A stretch of 64,000 nt of DNA from NORP233 sp050186825. Its GTDB lineage: Bacteria > Planctomycetota > J058. The notes beneath the pieces are model-generated. The model ran no database searches. It saw nothing but the letters and a program-made list of their open reading frames with translations, and was not told the origin of the DNA. Below, in pieces: positions 18,808 through 28,740 of the stretch. Both the position numbers and the translations under genes were made by a program. Within the stretch, counting starts at the first letter, position 1, and each line of letters opens with the position of its first letter. The stretch is from the NCBI GenBank assembly GCA_050186825.1, contig JBFWYD010000010.1, forward strand, positions 1-64,000, given 5' to 3'.

Positions 18808-19071
18808 TCAGCCCTGCGTGGAGACCCGCCCCAGGGAAGGTCCGCGCTCGACGGGCTCGGTCGAGGAGCGCCACGTGACGCCATCGGCGGAGGAGAACCA
18901 CCGCTCTCGGCTGGCGCGGCCGCCCCAGGAGTCCTCGCAGGCCGCGTGGCGCAGGGAGAGCCGCCCGTCCGGCCCGAGGAAGAGCTGGACCTCGTCCCAG
19001 GTCCTGCGGGAACAGCTACGCCTGGACGACTCTCCAGGTCGGCTGCGGAGGCTGCACCGGCTCGCGACCAC
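18808..19071 (-). pseudogene. Possible gene remnant in an otherwise non-coding 395-bp gap
   Basis: The gap 18776-19170 has no clear gene. On the minus strand an open frame ends at 18808. Its C-terminal ~65 codons have almost exclusively G/C third positions and give a protein-like sequence (DEVQLFLGPDGRLSLRH, WFSSADGVTWRSS). The upstream half becomes Arg/Ser-rich, as if out of frame, and no convincing start is seen. This fits a decayed 5' end. A plus-strand frame (18818-19165) is a weaker alternative. No family is recognised. Confidence 0.3.
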
Positions 19072-19170
19072 ACCGAGCGGGGATGGAAGCCTGCCGCCCT
19101 TCGCCCTGGCCGTGGCTCAGTACCTCGAGCGGAAGCTGCGAGGGCGCGGCCTGCTCTGGCGCTGAGGCCG

Positions 19171-19998
19171 CTACCCGCCCCTCGAGAGCTCTTCCACGAA
19201 GGGCGCGAGGGCCTCGTGGGGAGCGCGCCAGGTGCCGAGCGGCGCCTCGGGGTAGTGGCCGTGGAAGTCGGAGCCGCCGGTGATGGCGAGGCCGTGGCGC
19301 TCGGCGCGGCGGAGGATGCGCTCGAGATGGGCGGGGGTGGTGCGCGGGCGGTGCGCCTCGATCCCGCGCAGGCCGTACTCGACGAGCGGGTTCAGATGCG
19401 CGCCGAGGTCGAGGTCGGTGGGATGGGCGAGCACGGGCACGCCGCCCGCGGCCACGATCGCGCGCAGGCCCTCCTCGGCGCCGACGACCTCGACCTCGGG
19501 CACGCGCTCGTTGCGGAGGTAGCGGCGGAAGGCCTTGGTCCGGCTCCGGCTCAGGCCGCGGCGCACGAGCGCGGACGCGATGTGATGCCGGCCGAGGTAG
19601 GCGTCGGGCTCGCGGCCGGCGCTCAGCTCCTCGAGGTCGAAGGCGATCCCCTCGCGCTCGCGCAGCTGCTGGAGGGTGGCGGCGATCTGGGTCCGCTTGC
19701 CGCGACGGTTGCGGCGGGCCACGTCCTGGAGCTCGCCGCAGGCGAGGTCGATCCCGTAGCCGAGCAGGTGCACGGTGCCGCGATCGCCCGGGCGGACGCG
19801 GACCGTGAGCTCGATGGCGGGGATGACGCGCGGGCCCTTGGGCAGCGCCGCCGCGGCGGCCAGGGCCTCGGCCACGCCGGCCGTGGTGTCGTGGTCGCTC
19901 AGCGCGAGGACCGAGATCCCCTCGGCCGCCGCGCGGCGGACGACCTCGGCGGGCTCGTAGGCCCCGTCGGACGCGGTCGAGTGCAGGTGCAGGTCCAC
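19171..19998 (-). CDS. PHP-domain phosphoesterase (RNase AM / TrpH-like)
   Basis: 275 aa, GTG start at 19998. A polymerase-and-histidinol-phosphatase metal site is complete: HLHSTASDG at the N-terminus, LALSDHDT, an AIEL glutamate near residue 64, RHHIASALV near 140, LAHPTD near 190 and GSDFHG near 243. Length and motif order match the YciV/TrpH group, whose studied members are 5'-3' exoribonucleases or 3',5'-bisphosphate phosphatases acting on short RNA ends. It is cytoplasmic. It stands alone on the minus strand, 46 bp from the Coq4-like gene upstream of it. Confidence 0.88.
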   Translation of the reverse strand: MDLHLHSTASDGAYEPAEVVRRAAAEGISVLALSDHDTTAGVAEALAAAAALPKGPRVIPAIELTVRVRPGDRGTVHLLGYGIDLACGELQDVARRNRRGKRTQIAATLQQLREREGIAFDLEELSAGREPDAYLGRHHIASALVRRGLSRSRTKAFRRYLRNERVPEVEVVGAEEGLRAIVAAGGVPVLAHPTDLDLGAHLNPLVEYGLRGIEAHRPRTTPAHLERILRRAERHGLAITGGSDFHGHYPEAPLGTWRAPHEALAPFVEELSRGG

Positions 19999-20044
19999 GG
20001 GGGCGGATTGTGACAGCGCGGCGGGCGCGAGACGAGGCGCAGGG

Positions 20045-20635
20045 TCAGGCGCCGCGCCAGAGCCAGACCAGGCCGGCGAGGACGGCCAGGCCGCCGAGGA
20101 AGGGGACCAGCCAGGTGCTGATCGCCGCCACGCTCCAGAGCGCGAAGGAGAGCGCGTGGTCCCCGTGCGCGGGGCGGTCGAGGCCCAGCCGCGCGCGCGT
20201 CTCGCCCACCCGCGCGGCGAGCAGCTCGTCGCCGAAGGGCTCGCGGTAGAGGTTGCGCGTCCCGTGCCCGCGCGCGAAGGCCTCGTAGGTGCGCGCCGGC
20301 GCGATCACGAGCCCGACCGCCATGGCGCTCAGGTTGAGGAACCAGGCGGCGTAGTGGTCGGCGCAGCCGCTCGCGACCTCCCAGGCCCCGATCTCGGCCT
20401 CGCCGGTCCAGGTCGTGGGGTACTCGGTCAGCACGTGGTGCAGGTCGTGGTAGCGCACCGCGCGCACGCGGCCCGCCGTGTTCGGAATGAAGAACACCAG
20501 CGGCCCCGCCTGGAGCCGGACCCAGCGGTCCTCGTAGCCGCCCTCGCCGAAGCCGTTGCGCGCGAAGTAGTCCGTGCGCGCCTCGCGGAGGGTGAGGTCG
20601 GGGGAGTAGCCCGTGGGCTGGGGGTCGTCGCTCAT
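20045..20635 (-). CDS. Coq4-like protein with C-terminal membrane helix
   Basis: 196 aa, ATG start. It contains RYHDLHHVLTEYPTTWTGE, which fits exactly the HD..H(x11)E metal-ligand motif of Coq4, the ubiquinone-biosynthesis family protein. Around it are GRVRAVRY and GEAEIGAWEVASG, as in Coq4. An NLSAMAVGLVIAP helix follows. Residues about 155-193 are hydrophobic (LSFALWSVAAISTWLVP, LGGLAVLAGLVWLW), an added membrane anchor that ordinary Coq4 lacks. No other quinone-pathway gene is nearby, so the partner and substrate are unknown. Coq4 itself acts in quinone ring decarboxylation/hydroxylation; transfer of that role here is inference. Confidence 0.75.
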   Translation of the reverse strand: MSDDPQPTGYSPDLTLREARTDYFARNGFGEGGYEDRWVRLQAGPLVFFIPNTAGRVRAVRYHDLHHVLTEYPTTWTGEAEIGAWEVASGCADHYAAWFLNLSAMAVGLVIAPARTYEAFARGHGTRNLYREPFGDELLAARVGETRARLGLDRPAHGDHALSFALWSVAAISTWLVPFLGGLAVLAGLVWLWRGA

Positions 20636-20685
20636 GGTGTCTCGGCGCGTTCTTGGCGAGGCGATTCTCGGCGGTGGAGCCCCGC

Positions 20686-21561
20686 TCAGGGCGGCGGGCC
20701 GCCAACGAACACGCGGCGCACGAAGGTGGTCTTGGGGACCTCGATCACTTCACGCGCCTCGTGGCCGCAGGCCGCCAGAGCCTCGCTCAGGTCCAGGTGG
20801 CTGATCAGGGCCCACCGCGGGGCGAGCGTGGGCAACACCCACAGCAGGGGCTCCAGCGCGGCCGGGGCCAACCTGCGGCCGTAGGGCAGGTCCGCGACGA
20901 GGGCATCCGCGCCGCTCGGCGCGAGCTCGAGGGCGTCCACGATCCGCACCTCGCCCGGGAGCTCGAGGGCGGCCAGGTTGGCGCGGGCCTGGACCACGCC
21001 GCGGGGGTTCCGGTCCGAGCCGCTCACGACGCAGCCCAGGCGGGCGGCCTCGACCAGGAGCACTCCGGTGCCGCACAGCGGGTCGAGGACGCGCTGGCCG
21101 GGGCGGGCGACGAGGTTCACCACGGCGCGGGCGAGCTGGCTCGAGGTGCTGGTGCTCGAGCGATGCGGGAGGGTCGGGGCCGAAAACGCGGGCGGCGCGC
21201 CCGGGGCGCGGACCACGAGCCACTCGGGCTCGGCGCAGAGGACCTCGATCCCGCAGGCGCGGGGGGCGATGCGCGGGGCGCCGGGGATGCGGGCCAGCAG
21301 GTCCACCGGGTTGCCCGAGACCTTCCAGGGGCCACGCACGACGTGGGCGCGCAGCCCTGGTTCGGGCAGGACGAGGTCCTCGGGCGCGCCGCGCGCGATC
21401 ACCTCGCCGCCGCCCGCGCCGAAGGCCGCGCGGCCGGGCTCGAAGGGGAGCTCGCCCAGGTAGAGCCCCGGCGCGAACAGGCGCCCGACCGCCAGCGCGC
21501 GCGCCTCGGCCTGCGCGAGCGCGAGGGTGCGGTGGTCCCAGTCGAAGCGCCAGAGGTGCAA
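20686..21561 (-). CDS. SAM-dependent RNA methylase, Trm11/TrmG10-like
   Basis: About 291 aa. The frame is open far upstream, so the start is uncertain; I chose TTG at 21561, just after the dut stop. The C-terminal half is a Rossmann methyltransferase: VLDPLCGTGVLLVEA (SAM loop), SGSDRNPRGV (acidic residue after beta 2) and VADLPYG (the [DN]PPY-type catalytic motif, here DLPYG as in Trm11-like enzymes). Phe/Trp-rich segments in the N-terminal half may replace a THUMP-type RNA-binding region. Likely role: N2-guanosine methylation of tRNA. It lies 26 bp after dut, in the ACP-ligase-dut-methylase run. Confidence 0.78.
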   Translation of the reverse strand: MHLWRFDWDHRTLALAQAEARALAVGRLFAPGLYLGELPFEPGRAAFGAGGGEVIARGAPEDLVLPEPGLRAHVVRGPWKVSGNPVDLLARIPGAPRIAPRACGIEVLCAEPEWLVVRAPGAPPAFSAPTLPHRSSTSTSSQLARAVVNLVARPGQRVLDPLCGTGVLLVEAARLGCVVSGSDRNPRGVVQARANLAALELPGEVRIVDALELAPSGADALVADLPYGRRLAPAALEPLLWVLPTLAPRWALISHLDLSEALAACGHEAREVIEVPKTTFVRRVFVGGPPP

Positions 21562-21587
21562 GAGCCTGCCTCCGCGCTCGCGCGGCG

Positions 21588-22046
<459 letters not shown>

Positions 22047-22061
22047 GGGGAGCTCCGCCGG

Positions 22062-23738
22062 CTAGAGGTCGAGGCCGCGCCCGAGCAGGTCGCGCTCGAA
22101 GAGCGCGCGCGCGCGGGAGCGCTGGACCTTGCCGCTGGTGGTCTTGGGCACGGTGCCCGGGGGGAGGAGCAGGACCTGGCGCGGGCGGAGGCCGGTGCGC
22201 TCGGCGACGGCGCGCTCGATCAGGCAGCCGATCGCGCCGCGGGCCCAGTCGCTCTCCTCGTCGCGCACCTCGCAGGCCACCACGGCCTCCTCGGTGCCGG
22301 CCTCGGGGTCGGGCACGGCGAAGGCCACCGCGCTGCCGGCGCGCACGCCGTCCACGGCCTCGGCCGCCCGCTCGAGCTCCACGGGCGCCAGGTTGCGGCC
22401 GCGCGCGATGATCAGGTCCTTGGCCCGGCCGATCAGGGCCAGCTCGCCCTCGACCCAGCCGCCCAGGTCGCCGGTGTCGAGCCAGGCGCCGTGGTGACGG
22501 TCGGGATGACCCCAGTAGCCCGGGGTCACGGTCGGGCCCCGCAGCCACACCCGACCCACGCGGCCCGGGGCGCACACGCGGCCCTCGGCGTCGCGGACCT
22601 CGACCTCGACCTCGGGGAGCGGCCGGCCCAGCAGCACAAGCTCGGTGGCATCCTTGGCGTGGCGCGGCGCGCGCAGCAGGTCCTCGCCCAGCCCGGCCAG
22701 CGAGACCTCGCGCCCGCACAGGCCGCGGCCCACCGGCGCGAAGCTGACCGCGAGCGTGGCCTCGGCCAGCCCGTAGCAGGGGAGGATCGTGCCCGGCGCC
22801 AGCCCGACCCCGGCCAGGTGCTGCACGAAGCGGTCGACGGCGGGGCGGTGGATCGGCTCGGCGCCGCAGTAGGCGATGCGCCAGGGCGAGAGGTCCAGCC
22901 CCGTGAGCGAGCCGTTCTTGAGCCGCGCCGAGAGGTAGGGGTAGGCGAAGGCCGGGGCAGGCGAGAGCGAGCCGCGGTGCGCGCTCAACGCCTCGAGCCA
23001 GCGGCGTGGCCGGCTCAGGAAGGCGCCCGGCGGGAGCAGGGCCAGCTCGAGGTTCCAGTAGAGGGCGAACAGCAGGCAGCCCACCAGCCCCATGTCGTGG
23101 AACAGCGGCAGCCAGGAGACGACCACGTCGTCCTCGGCCACGTCCGAGCCCCAGCCGATGTGATAGAGGTTCGCCTCGAGGTTCTGGTGCGTGATCCGCA
23201 CGCCCTTGGGCGCGGCGGTGCTGCCCGAGGTGAGCTGCACGTGCGAGAGCGCAGGGTCGAGGCCGGGCAGCCCGGGCCCGTCGGTGGGCAGCGCGTCGGC
23301 GGGCAGGAACGAGAGCCCGGCGCAGCCTTCGACCAGGTCGGCCATGGCCGCCGGGCCGACCACGAGCTCCGCGCCGAGCGCGCGGGCGACCTCGTCCAGG
23401 CGCGCGCGCCAGGCGTCGAGCCCGCCCAGCCCCGCGGGCGGGGCCAGGGGCACGGGCAGGGCCCCGCACAGGAGCCCGCCCAGGATGGCGGCCACGGTCT
23501 CGAGCTCGGTGCTCGCCAGCACCAGGTAGGTCCGCTCGGGCCCGACCCGCTCGGCGAGCAGGTTCGCGGCCCCGCGGGCGCGCGCGAGCAGCTCGTCGTA
23601 CCCCACGCGGCGGGCCGGCCGGCGCGGGTCCTCGTGGTAGAGGTGCAGGGCGCGCGGGCCGCGGGCCGCCGCGGCGCCGAAGTAGCGCTCCTCGACCGGG
23701 GAGACGAGCTCGAGCCCAGCGGAGATGGCGCTGCTCAC
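22062..23738 (-). CDS. Fatty-acyl-AMP ligase (FAAL-type adenylate-forming enzyme)
   Basis: 558 aa. The GTG start overlaps the acyl-carrier-protein stop (GTGA). It is an ANL-superfamily enzyme with the P-loop TSGSTAAPKG, the signature WLPLFHDMGLVG typical of FAALs, CYGLAEATLA, WLDTGDLG and the terminal lysine region PKTTSGKVQRS. FAALs activate a fatty acid as acyl-AMP and load it onto a carrier protein rather than CoA. The coupled ACP gene directly upstream supports this. No polyketide or peptide synthase module follows, so the acyl group may go to a lipid, a protein or a distant pathway. Confidence 0.9.
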   Translation of the reverse strand: MSSAISAGLELVSPVEERYFGAAAARGPRALHLYHEDPRRPARRVGYDELLARARGAANLLAERVGPERTYLVLASTELETVAAILGGLLCGALPVPLAPPAGLGGLDAWRARLDEVARALGAELVVGPAAMADLVEGCAGLSFLPADALPTDGPGLPGLDPALSHVQLTSGSTAAPKGVRITHQNLEANLYHIGWGSDVAEDDVVVSWLPLFHDMGLVGCLLFALYWNLELALLPPGAFLSRPRRWLEALSAHRGSLSPAPAFAYPYLSARLKNGSLTGLDLSPWRIAYCGAEPIHRPAVDRFVQHLAGVGLAPGTILPCYGLAEATLAVSFAPVGRGLCGREVSLAGLGEDLLRAPRHAKDATELVLLGRPLPEVEVEVRDAEGRVCAPGRVGRVWLRGPTVTPGYWGHPDRHHGAWLDTGDLGGWVEGELALIGRAKDLIIARGRNLAPVELERAAEAVDGVRAGSAVAFAVPDPEAGTEEAVVACEVRDEESDWARGAIGCLIERAVAERTGLRPRQVLLLPPGTVPKTTSGKVQRSRARALFERDLLGRGLDL

Positions 23739-23974
23739 GAGCGCTGCCGCACGAGGTAACGCACCAGCGCGCTCCCGGTCTCGAGGTGGATCGCGTCCTC
23801 CGGCGGGACGTGCACACAGAAGGCGTCCTCGAGCCGCGCCAGGAGCTCGACCCGGGCCACCGAGTCGAGCCCGAGGGCCTCGAAGGGCTCGCCGAGGTCC
23901 ACGGCCTCAGGCTCCCGCCCGCTGGCCTCGGCCAGGTGCGCGCGCAGCTCGGCTTCGATCTCCGCCCGGTTCAT
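23735..23974 (-). CDS. Acyl carrier protein
   Basis: 79 aa from the ATG at 23974; an in-frame TTG at 23995 is a less likely start. A four-helix carrier protein with FEALGLDSVARVELLARLE, where the Ser of the DSV motif is the 4'-phosphopantetheine site. It should be modified by a phosphopantetheinyl transferase encoded elsewhere and accept the acyl group made by the coupled FAAL. It is the first gene of the ACP-FAAL-dut-methylase run. It differs from the usual primary-metabolism AcpP context, as no fab genes are adjacent. Confidence 0.93.
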   Translation of the reverse strand: MNRAEIEAELRAHLAEASGREPEAVDLGEPFEALGLDSVARVELLARLEDAFCVHVPPEDAIHLETGSALVRYLVRQRS

Positions 23975-24059
23975 GGGGCGCTGGTTTACCACCAAAGCCG
24001 CCCGCCTGGGGCGCCGGCCGGGGAGCGGGTCCCGGCCAGGCGCGGCTCCGGAAGCGCAG

Positions 24060-24084
24060 GAGCCGGGGCCGCGGGCCCCGGCTC
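24060..24084 (-). terminator. GC-rich hairpin downstream of the double thioredoxin gene
   Basis: A perfect 11-bp stem (GAGCCGGGGCC / GGCCCCGGCTC) with a 3-base loop lies 22 bp past the thioredoxin stop at 24107. No U-tract follows, so factor-independent termination is uncertain. Confidence 0.55.
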
Positions 24085-24106
24085 CCTTCGCGGGCGCGCT
24101 CGGGCG

Positions 24107-24988
24107 CTACTTGCTGGACTTCTTGAGGTGCGCGCCGAGGTCCTTCTCGGCGGCGGCGATCCAGGCCTTGGGGCCGCCCGGCAGGTAGCCGCTCTGGGCG
24201 AGCACCTTGCCGTCCGCGTCCAGGAACAGGATCGTCGGGTAGCCCTCGATCTTGTACTGCTTCTGGAGCCGCTCGTTCTGCTCCTTGAGCTCCTTCGGCA
24301 GCGGCTTGCGCGCCGGGAAGTCGAGCTCGAGCAGGATCACGTTCTGCTTGGCCCAGGCCACGAACTCCTCGGTGGCGAAGACCTCGTCCTTGAGCTTGAT
24401 GCACCAGCCGCACCAGTCGCTGCCGGTGAAGTCGGCCAGGATCGGCTTGCCGGTCTTCTTGGCCTCGGCCGTGGCCTCCTCCCAGCGGACCTTCCAGTCG
24501 CCCTCGGGCTTTGGCTTGGCCAGGTTCTTCTCGGCGTCGTAGCCCTTGGCGAGGAGCGCCTTGAGGTGCTCGACGTACTTCTCGGGGCCGCCGCGCTGGT
24601 AGCCGGTGCGCCCGATCTCGGCGCCGGTGTGATCCACGAGCAGGATCGTGGGGAAGCCCTTGACCCCGTACTTCTGCGCCAGCCCGCGGTTGGTCTTCTT
24701 CGTCTCCTCGCTCTGCTGCACCTGGCGCGGGAAGTCGAGCTCGACCATCACCAGGCGCTTGGTCGCGTAGGCCTGGAAGGGGCCGTGGTCGAAGACCTCG
24801 GCCTTGAGCCGCTTGCACCAGCCGCACCAGTCGCTGCCGGTGAAGTCGATCAGGATCGGCTTCTTCTGCTCCTTGGCCAGCTTCTGGCCCTCGGCCAGGG
24901 AGGTGACCCAGCTCAGGGGCTGGCCTTCGTCGGCGCGAGCGGTCCCGACGCAGAGGGCGACGAGCAAGAGGGCGGAGAGGGTGCGCAT
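24107..24988 (-). CDS. Exported protein with two thioredoxin-like domains
   Basis: 293 aa with an ATG start and a signal peptide (ALLLVALCVGTARA). Two homologous thioredoxin-fold domains follow, at about 25-150 and 160-290. Each begins with FTGSDWCGWC, giving a CGWC redox pair, and carries the cis-proline loop (GFPTILLVD, GYPTILFLD). The internal duplication is clear. It is likely periplasmic, reducing or shuffling disulfides. A single-domain version of this Thioredoxin_7-like type is common, so the duplication is the notable feature. It is transcribed alone or with thiC, 119 bp upstream. Confidence 0.92.
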   Translation of the reverse strand: MRTLSALLLVALCVGTARADEGQPLSWVTSLAEGQKLAKEQKKPILIDFTGSDWCGWCKRLKAEVFDHGPFQAYATKRLVMVELDFPRQVQQSEETKKTNRGLAQKYGVKGFPTILLVDHTGAEIGRTGYQRGGPEKYVEHLKALLAKGYDAEKNLAKPKPEGDWKVRWEEATAEAKKTGKPILADFTGSDWCGWCIKLKDEVFATEEFVAWAKQNVILLELDFPARKPLPKELKEQNERLQKQYKIEGYPTILFLDADGKVLAQSGYLPGGPKAWIAAAEKDLGAHLKKSSK

Positions 24989-25107
24989 GGTGACTCCTGT
25001 GGACGAGGTCGGTGCTCCGGCCGGAACGCCGCGCGCGCGGCGGCTATTCCGGCCGGGCGCCCAGGGTATCCCGGCGCGCCCGTCCGGTGACGTGTCCGGC
25101 GACCGTC

Positions 25108-26739
<1,632 letters not shown>

Positions 26740-26840
26740 GGGTCCTCCTCCGGCTGAGGCGCGCGGGCCGCGCCGCGAGCGGCGGATTGTATGCGCCGGC
26801 GAGGTGGGCGAAAGCGGGACCACCGAAGTCCGCGAAGTCC

Positions 26841-26865
26841 GTCTCGGTCTCGGTCTCGGTCTCGG
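26841..26865. repeat. Hexamer microsatellite (GTCTCG)x4
   Basis: Four perfect tandem copies of GTCTCG between thiC and the M48-like gene. It is a simple repeat with no evident function, but could vary in length between strains. Confidence 0.8.
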
Positions 26866-26908
26866 ACCCCGCGCGAAGCGCGGTCAACCGATGTCCTCGC
26901 TCCAGGAT

Positions 26909-28234
26909 TCAGCCCCCGCTGAGGAACCGCCGGCCGCCCGCGCGCTCGTTGGGGGGGCGCTGCGGGCGGCGGGGCTCGCCCTCGAGCGCGCGGCGTGCCG
27001 CCTCGGCCACGCGACCGGGCGGGACCTCGAGGTCGCGGGCCAGGGCCAGGCGGCGCCGGCGGGCCGGCTCGTCGGCGCCGAGCCGCGCCAGGAGCAGCTG
27101 CAGCTCGGCCCGCAGCGGGCGGCGCGCGATCAGGCGCTCGAGCTCCTCCTTGGCCGCGTCGCCCCGGTCGAGCTCGAGGTAGAGCTCGGTCAGGCGCAGG
27201 CGGGCCGGGTAGTGCTCGGGGGCCCGCACGAGCAGGCGGCGCAGGTCGCGCTCGAGGGTCGCGGGGGCGCCGTCGCGCCGCTCGCGCGCGAGCAGCCCCA
27301 GCCAGCCGGCCTCGACCCGCTGCGCGACCTCGCCGTGGTGCTGGGCCTCCACCGCGGCCACCCGGCCCTCGCGCGCCTGCGCCGCGGCCGCCACGAGCAC
27401 GGCCTGGTCGCGGTCTGCCGCGACCAGGCGCGCCAGGTCGAGGTCCACGCCCGGGTCCCGCCCGGCGGGCGGGCGGCCGAGCGCCTCGACCGCGGCCAGC
27501 CCCTCGCGCTCGCGCGCCGCCGGCGCGCCGTGCGCGCGCGCCCAGGGCGCGAGCAGGGCCGGGTCCCGGGCCTCGAGCTCGGCCAGGCGCGCGTAGGCGT
27601 CGGGGAGCGCGGCGGGGGCGTAGCCGGCGCGCGCGAGCAGGCGCACGGCCAGGCGGTCGGCCGCGGCCCGCGCGTCGAGGTCGAGGGGGGGCTCACGCAC
27701 GAGGGCCAGGGCCCAGCCCAGGTCGGGGGCGCCCTCGGCCTCGCCGCGCGCGATCACGGCCACCGAGCTGGTCAGCCTCGCCACGCCGCGCGCGCGCAGG
27801 CTCGCCCACAGCTCCGTGCGCGGCTGGCCGAGGGCCACGCGCGCCACCTCGTGGGCCAGGGCGCCCGCGAGCAGCGGCTGGCGCGGGTCGCTGACGGCCA
27901 GCGCGGCGACCAGCCCGCGCGAGACCTGGAGGTGCCCGCGCGGGAGCGCGCGCGCCAGCGGCACGTGCCCGGCCAGGACGGTCACCGAGGAGAGCTTGGT
28001 CGCCCCGGCCTCGGCCAGCGCCTGGGCCAGGGCGGCCACCCGACGCGGGATCACCCCGTCGGGCAGGGCGCCGCCGGCCTCGGGCTCGAGGCTCAGCGCG
28101 AGGGCCAGCGCGAGCGAGGGGCTGACCGCGGCCTGGCTGGCCACGGGCGCCACCCCCTCACCCGCGACGGGCGCGCTCTCGCAGCCCAGGGCGGCGAGGG
28201 AGCAGGCGAGCGTGAGCAGGGCGAGGGCGCGCAT
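26909..28234 (-). CDS. Lipoprotein with degenerate M48 peptidase-like domain and TPR-like tail
   Basis: 441 aa with an ATG start and a lipoprotein signal ending LAALGC. The middle resembles BepA/Oma1-type M48 peptidases: LAGALAHEVARVALG is at the zinc-site position, followed by AAADRLAVRLLARAGYAP as in the third-ligand helix. The HE..H motif reads HEVAR, so the second zinc His is Arg, and the third-ligand Glu is not evident. It is probably not an active zinc protease. The C-terminal ~150 aa are TPR-like helices (YPARLRLTELYLELDR, AELQLLLARLG). A periplasmic or outer-membrane scaffold role is an inference. Confidence 0.65.
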   Translation of the reverse strand: MRALALLTLACSLAALGCESAPVAGEGVAPVASQAAVSPSLALALALSLEPEAGGALPDGVIPRRVAALAQALAEAGATKLSSVTVLAGHVPLARALPRGHLQVSRGLVAALAVSDPRQPLLAGALAHEVARVALGQPRTELWASLRARGVARLTSSVAVIARGEAEGAPDLGWALALVREPPLDLDARAAADRLAVRLLARAGYAPAALPDAYARLAELEARDPALLAPWARAHGAPAAREREGLAAVEALGRPPAGRDPGVDLDLARLVAADRDQAVLVAAAAQAREGRVAAVEAQHHGEVAQRVEAGWLGLLARERRDGAPATLERDLRRLLVRAPEHYPARLRLTELYLELDRGDAAKEELERLIARRPLRAELQLLLARLGADEPARRRRLALARDLEVPPGRVAEAARRALEGEPRRPQRPPNERAGGRRFLSGG

Positions 28235-28252
28235 GGGCGCGGATTATGACCG

Positions 28253-28472
28253 CTCGCGGGGAGCGCGCGTAGCGCGCGAGCACCGCGAGCCATTGCCCCA
28301 GGTGGGTCGTCTCCCCTCCGACGAAGCCTCGCGGGGAGCGCGCGTAGCGCGCGAGCACCGCGAGCCATTGCCCCAGGTGGGTCGTCTCCCCTCCGACGAA
28401 GCGCTCGCGGGGAGCGCGCGTAGCGCGCGAGCACCGCGAGCCATTGCCCCAGCGGATCGTCTCCCCTCCGAC
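28253..28472. repeat. Three tandem copies of a 75-76 bp intergenic repeat
   Basis: Units start at 28253, 28328 and 28404. Copies 1 and 2 are almost identical; the last 25 bases of copy 3 diverge slightly. Each holds an inverted repeat around GTA (GCGCGC-GTA-GCGCGC) followed by the shared CCATTGCCCCAG. The array lies in the 503-bp gap 28235-28737 between the M48-like gene and the 28560 element. No reading frame in it looks genuine. Confidence 0.92.
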
Positions 28473-28559
28473 GGAGGAGGAGACCCTCCGATACCCCCGC
28501 CCCGGCTGGTGCTCGGCCTCGGAGCGTCTGGAGGATCCTCGCAGTCTTGGACTGGCCAT

Positions 28560-28728
28560 GGCTCCACCAACCGCGTCCGCGGGGCCAGCTCTACTCTTCA
28601 ATGCGCATTGGCGCTCGAGGTCGGGCGTCAGCTCCGAGCCCGGGTGGACTCGCGACCACCCTCCGCGGTGCCGCAGCCCCGCTTGCTCGGAGCGACCCGC
28701 CCCCCGCCCATTGAGCCGAGCAAGGAGG
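28560..28728 (-). repeat. Dispersed ~170-bp element, copy 1
   Basis: Read on the minus strand this segment aligns, with scattered mismatches and small gaps, to 62525-62697 on the plus strand. Shared cores include GCTGCGGCACCGCGGAGGGT, CGCGAGTCCACCCG and TGCGCATTGAAGA. It begins just 3' of the hybrid kinase gene that ends at 28738. It has no long gene-like frame, so a mobile or structured non-coding element is suggested. Confidence 0.85.
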
Positions 28729-28740
28729 CCGCTCGGCTCA
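28712..28740 (-). terminator. Hairpin opening at the stop codon of the CheB-CheR hybrid gene
   Basis: A perfect 10-bp inverted repeat (TGAGCCGAGC / GCTCGGCTCA) with a 9-base loop. The stem's first three bases are the TGA stop at 28740-28738. It could terminate the minus-strand signalling transcript. There is no U-run. Confidence 0.55.

Noticed and set aside
26740..26908. TPP riboswitch upstream of thiC
   Set aside because: The expected conserved CTGAGA and ACC-TGATC blocks are absent from the leader; only GC-rich sequence and a GTCTCG repeat are seen.
28253..28472. CRISPR array
   Set aside because: The three units are contiguous 75-76 bp repeats with no unique spacers.
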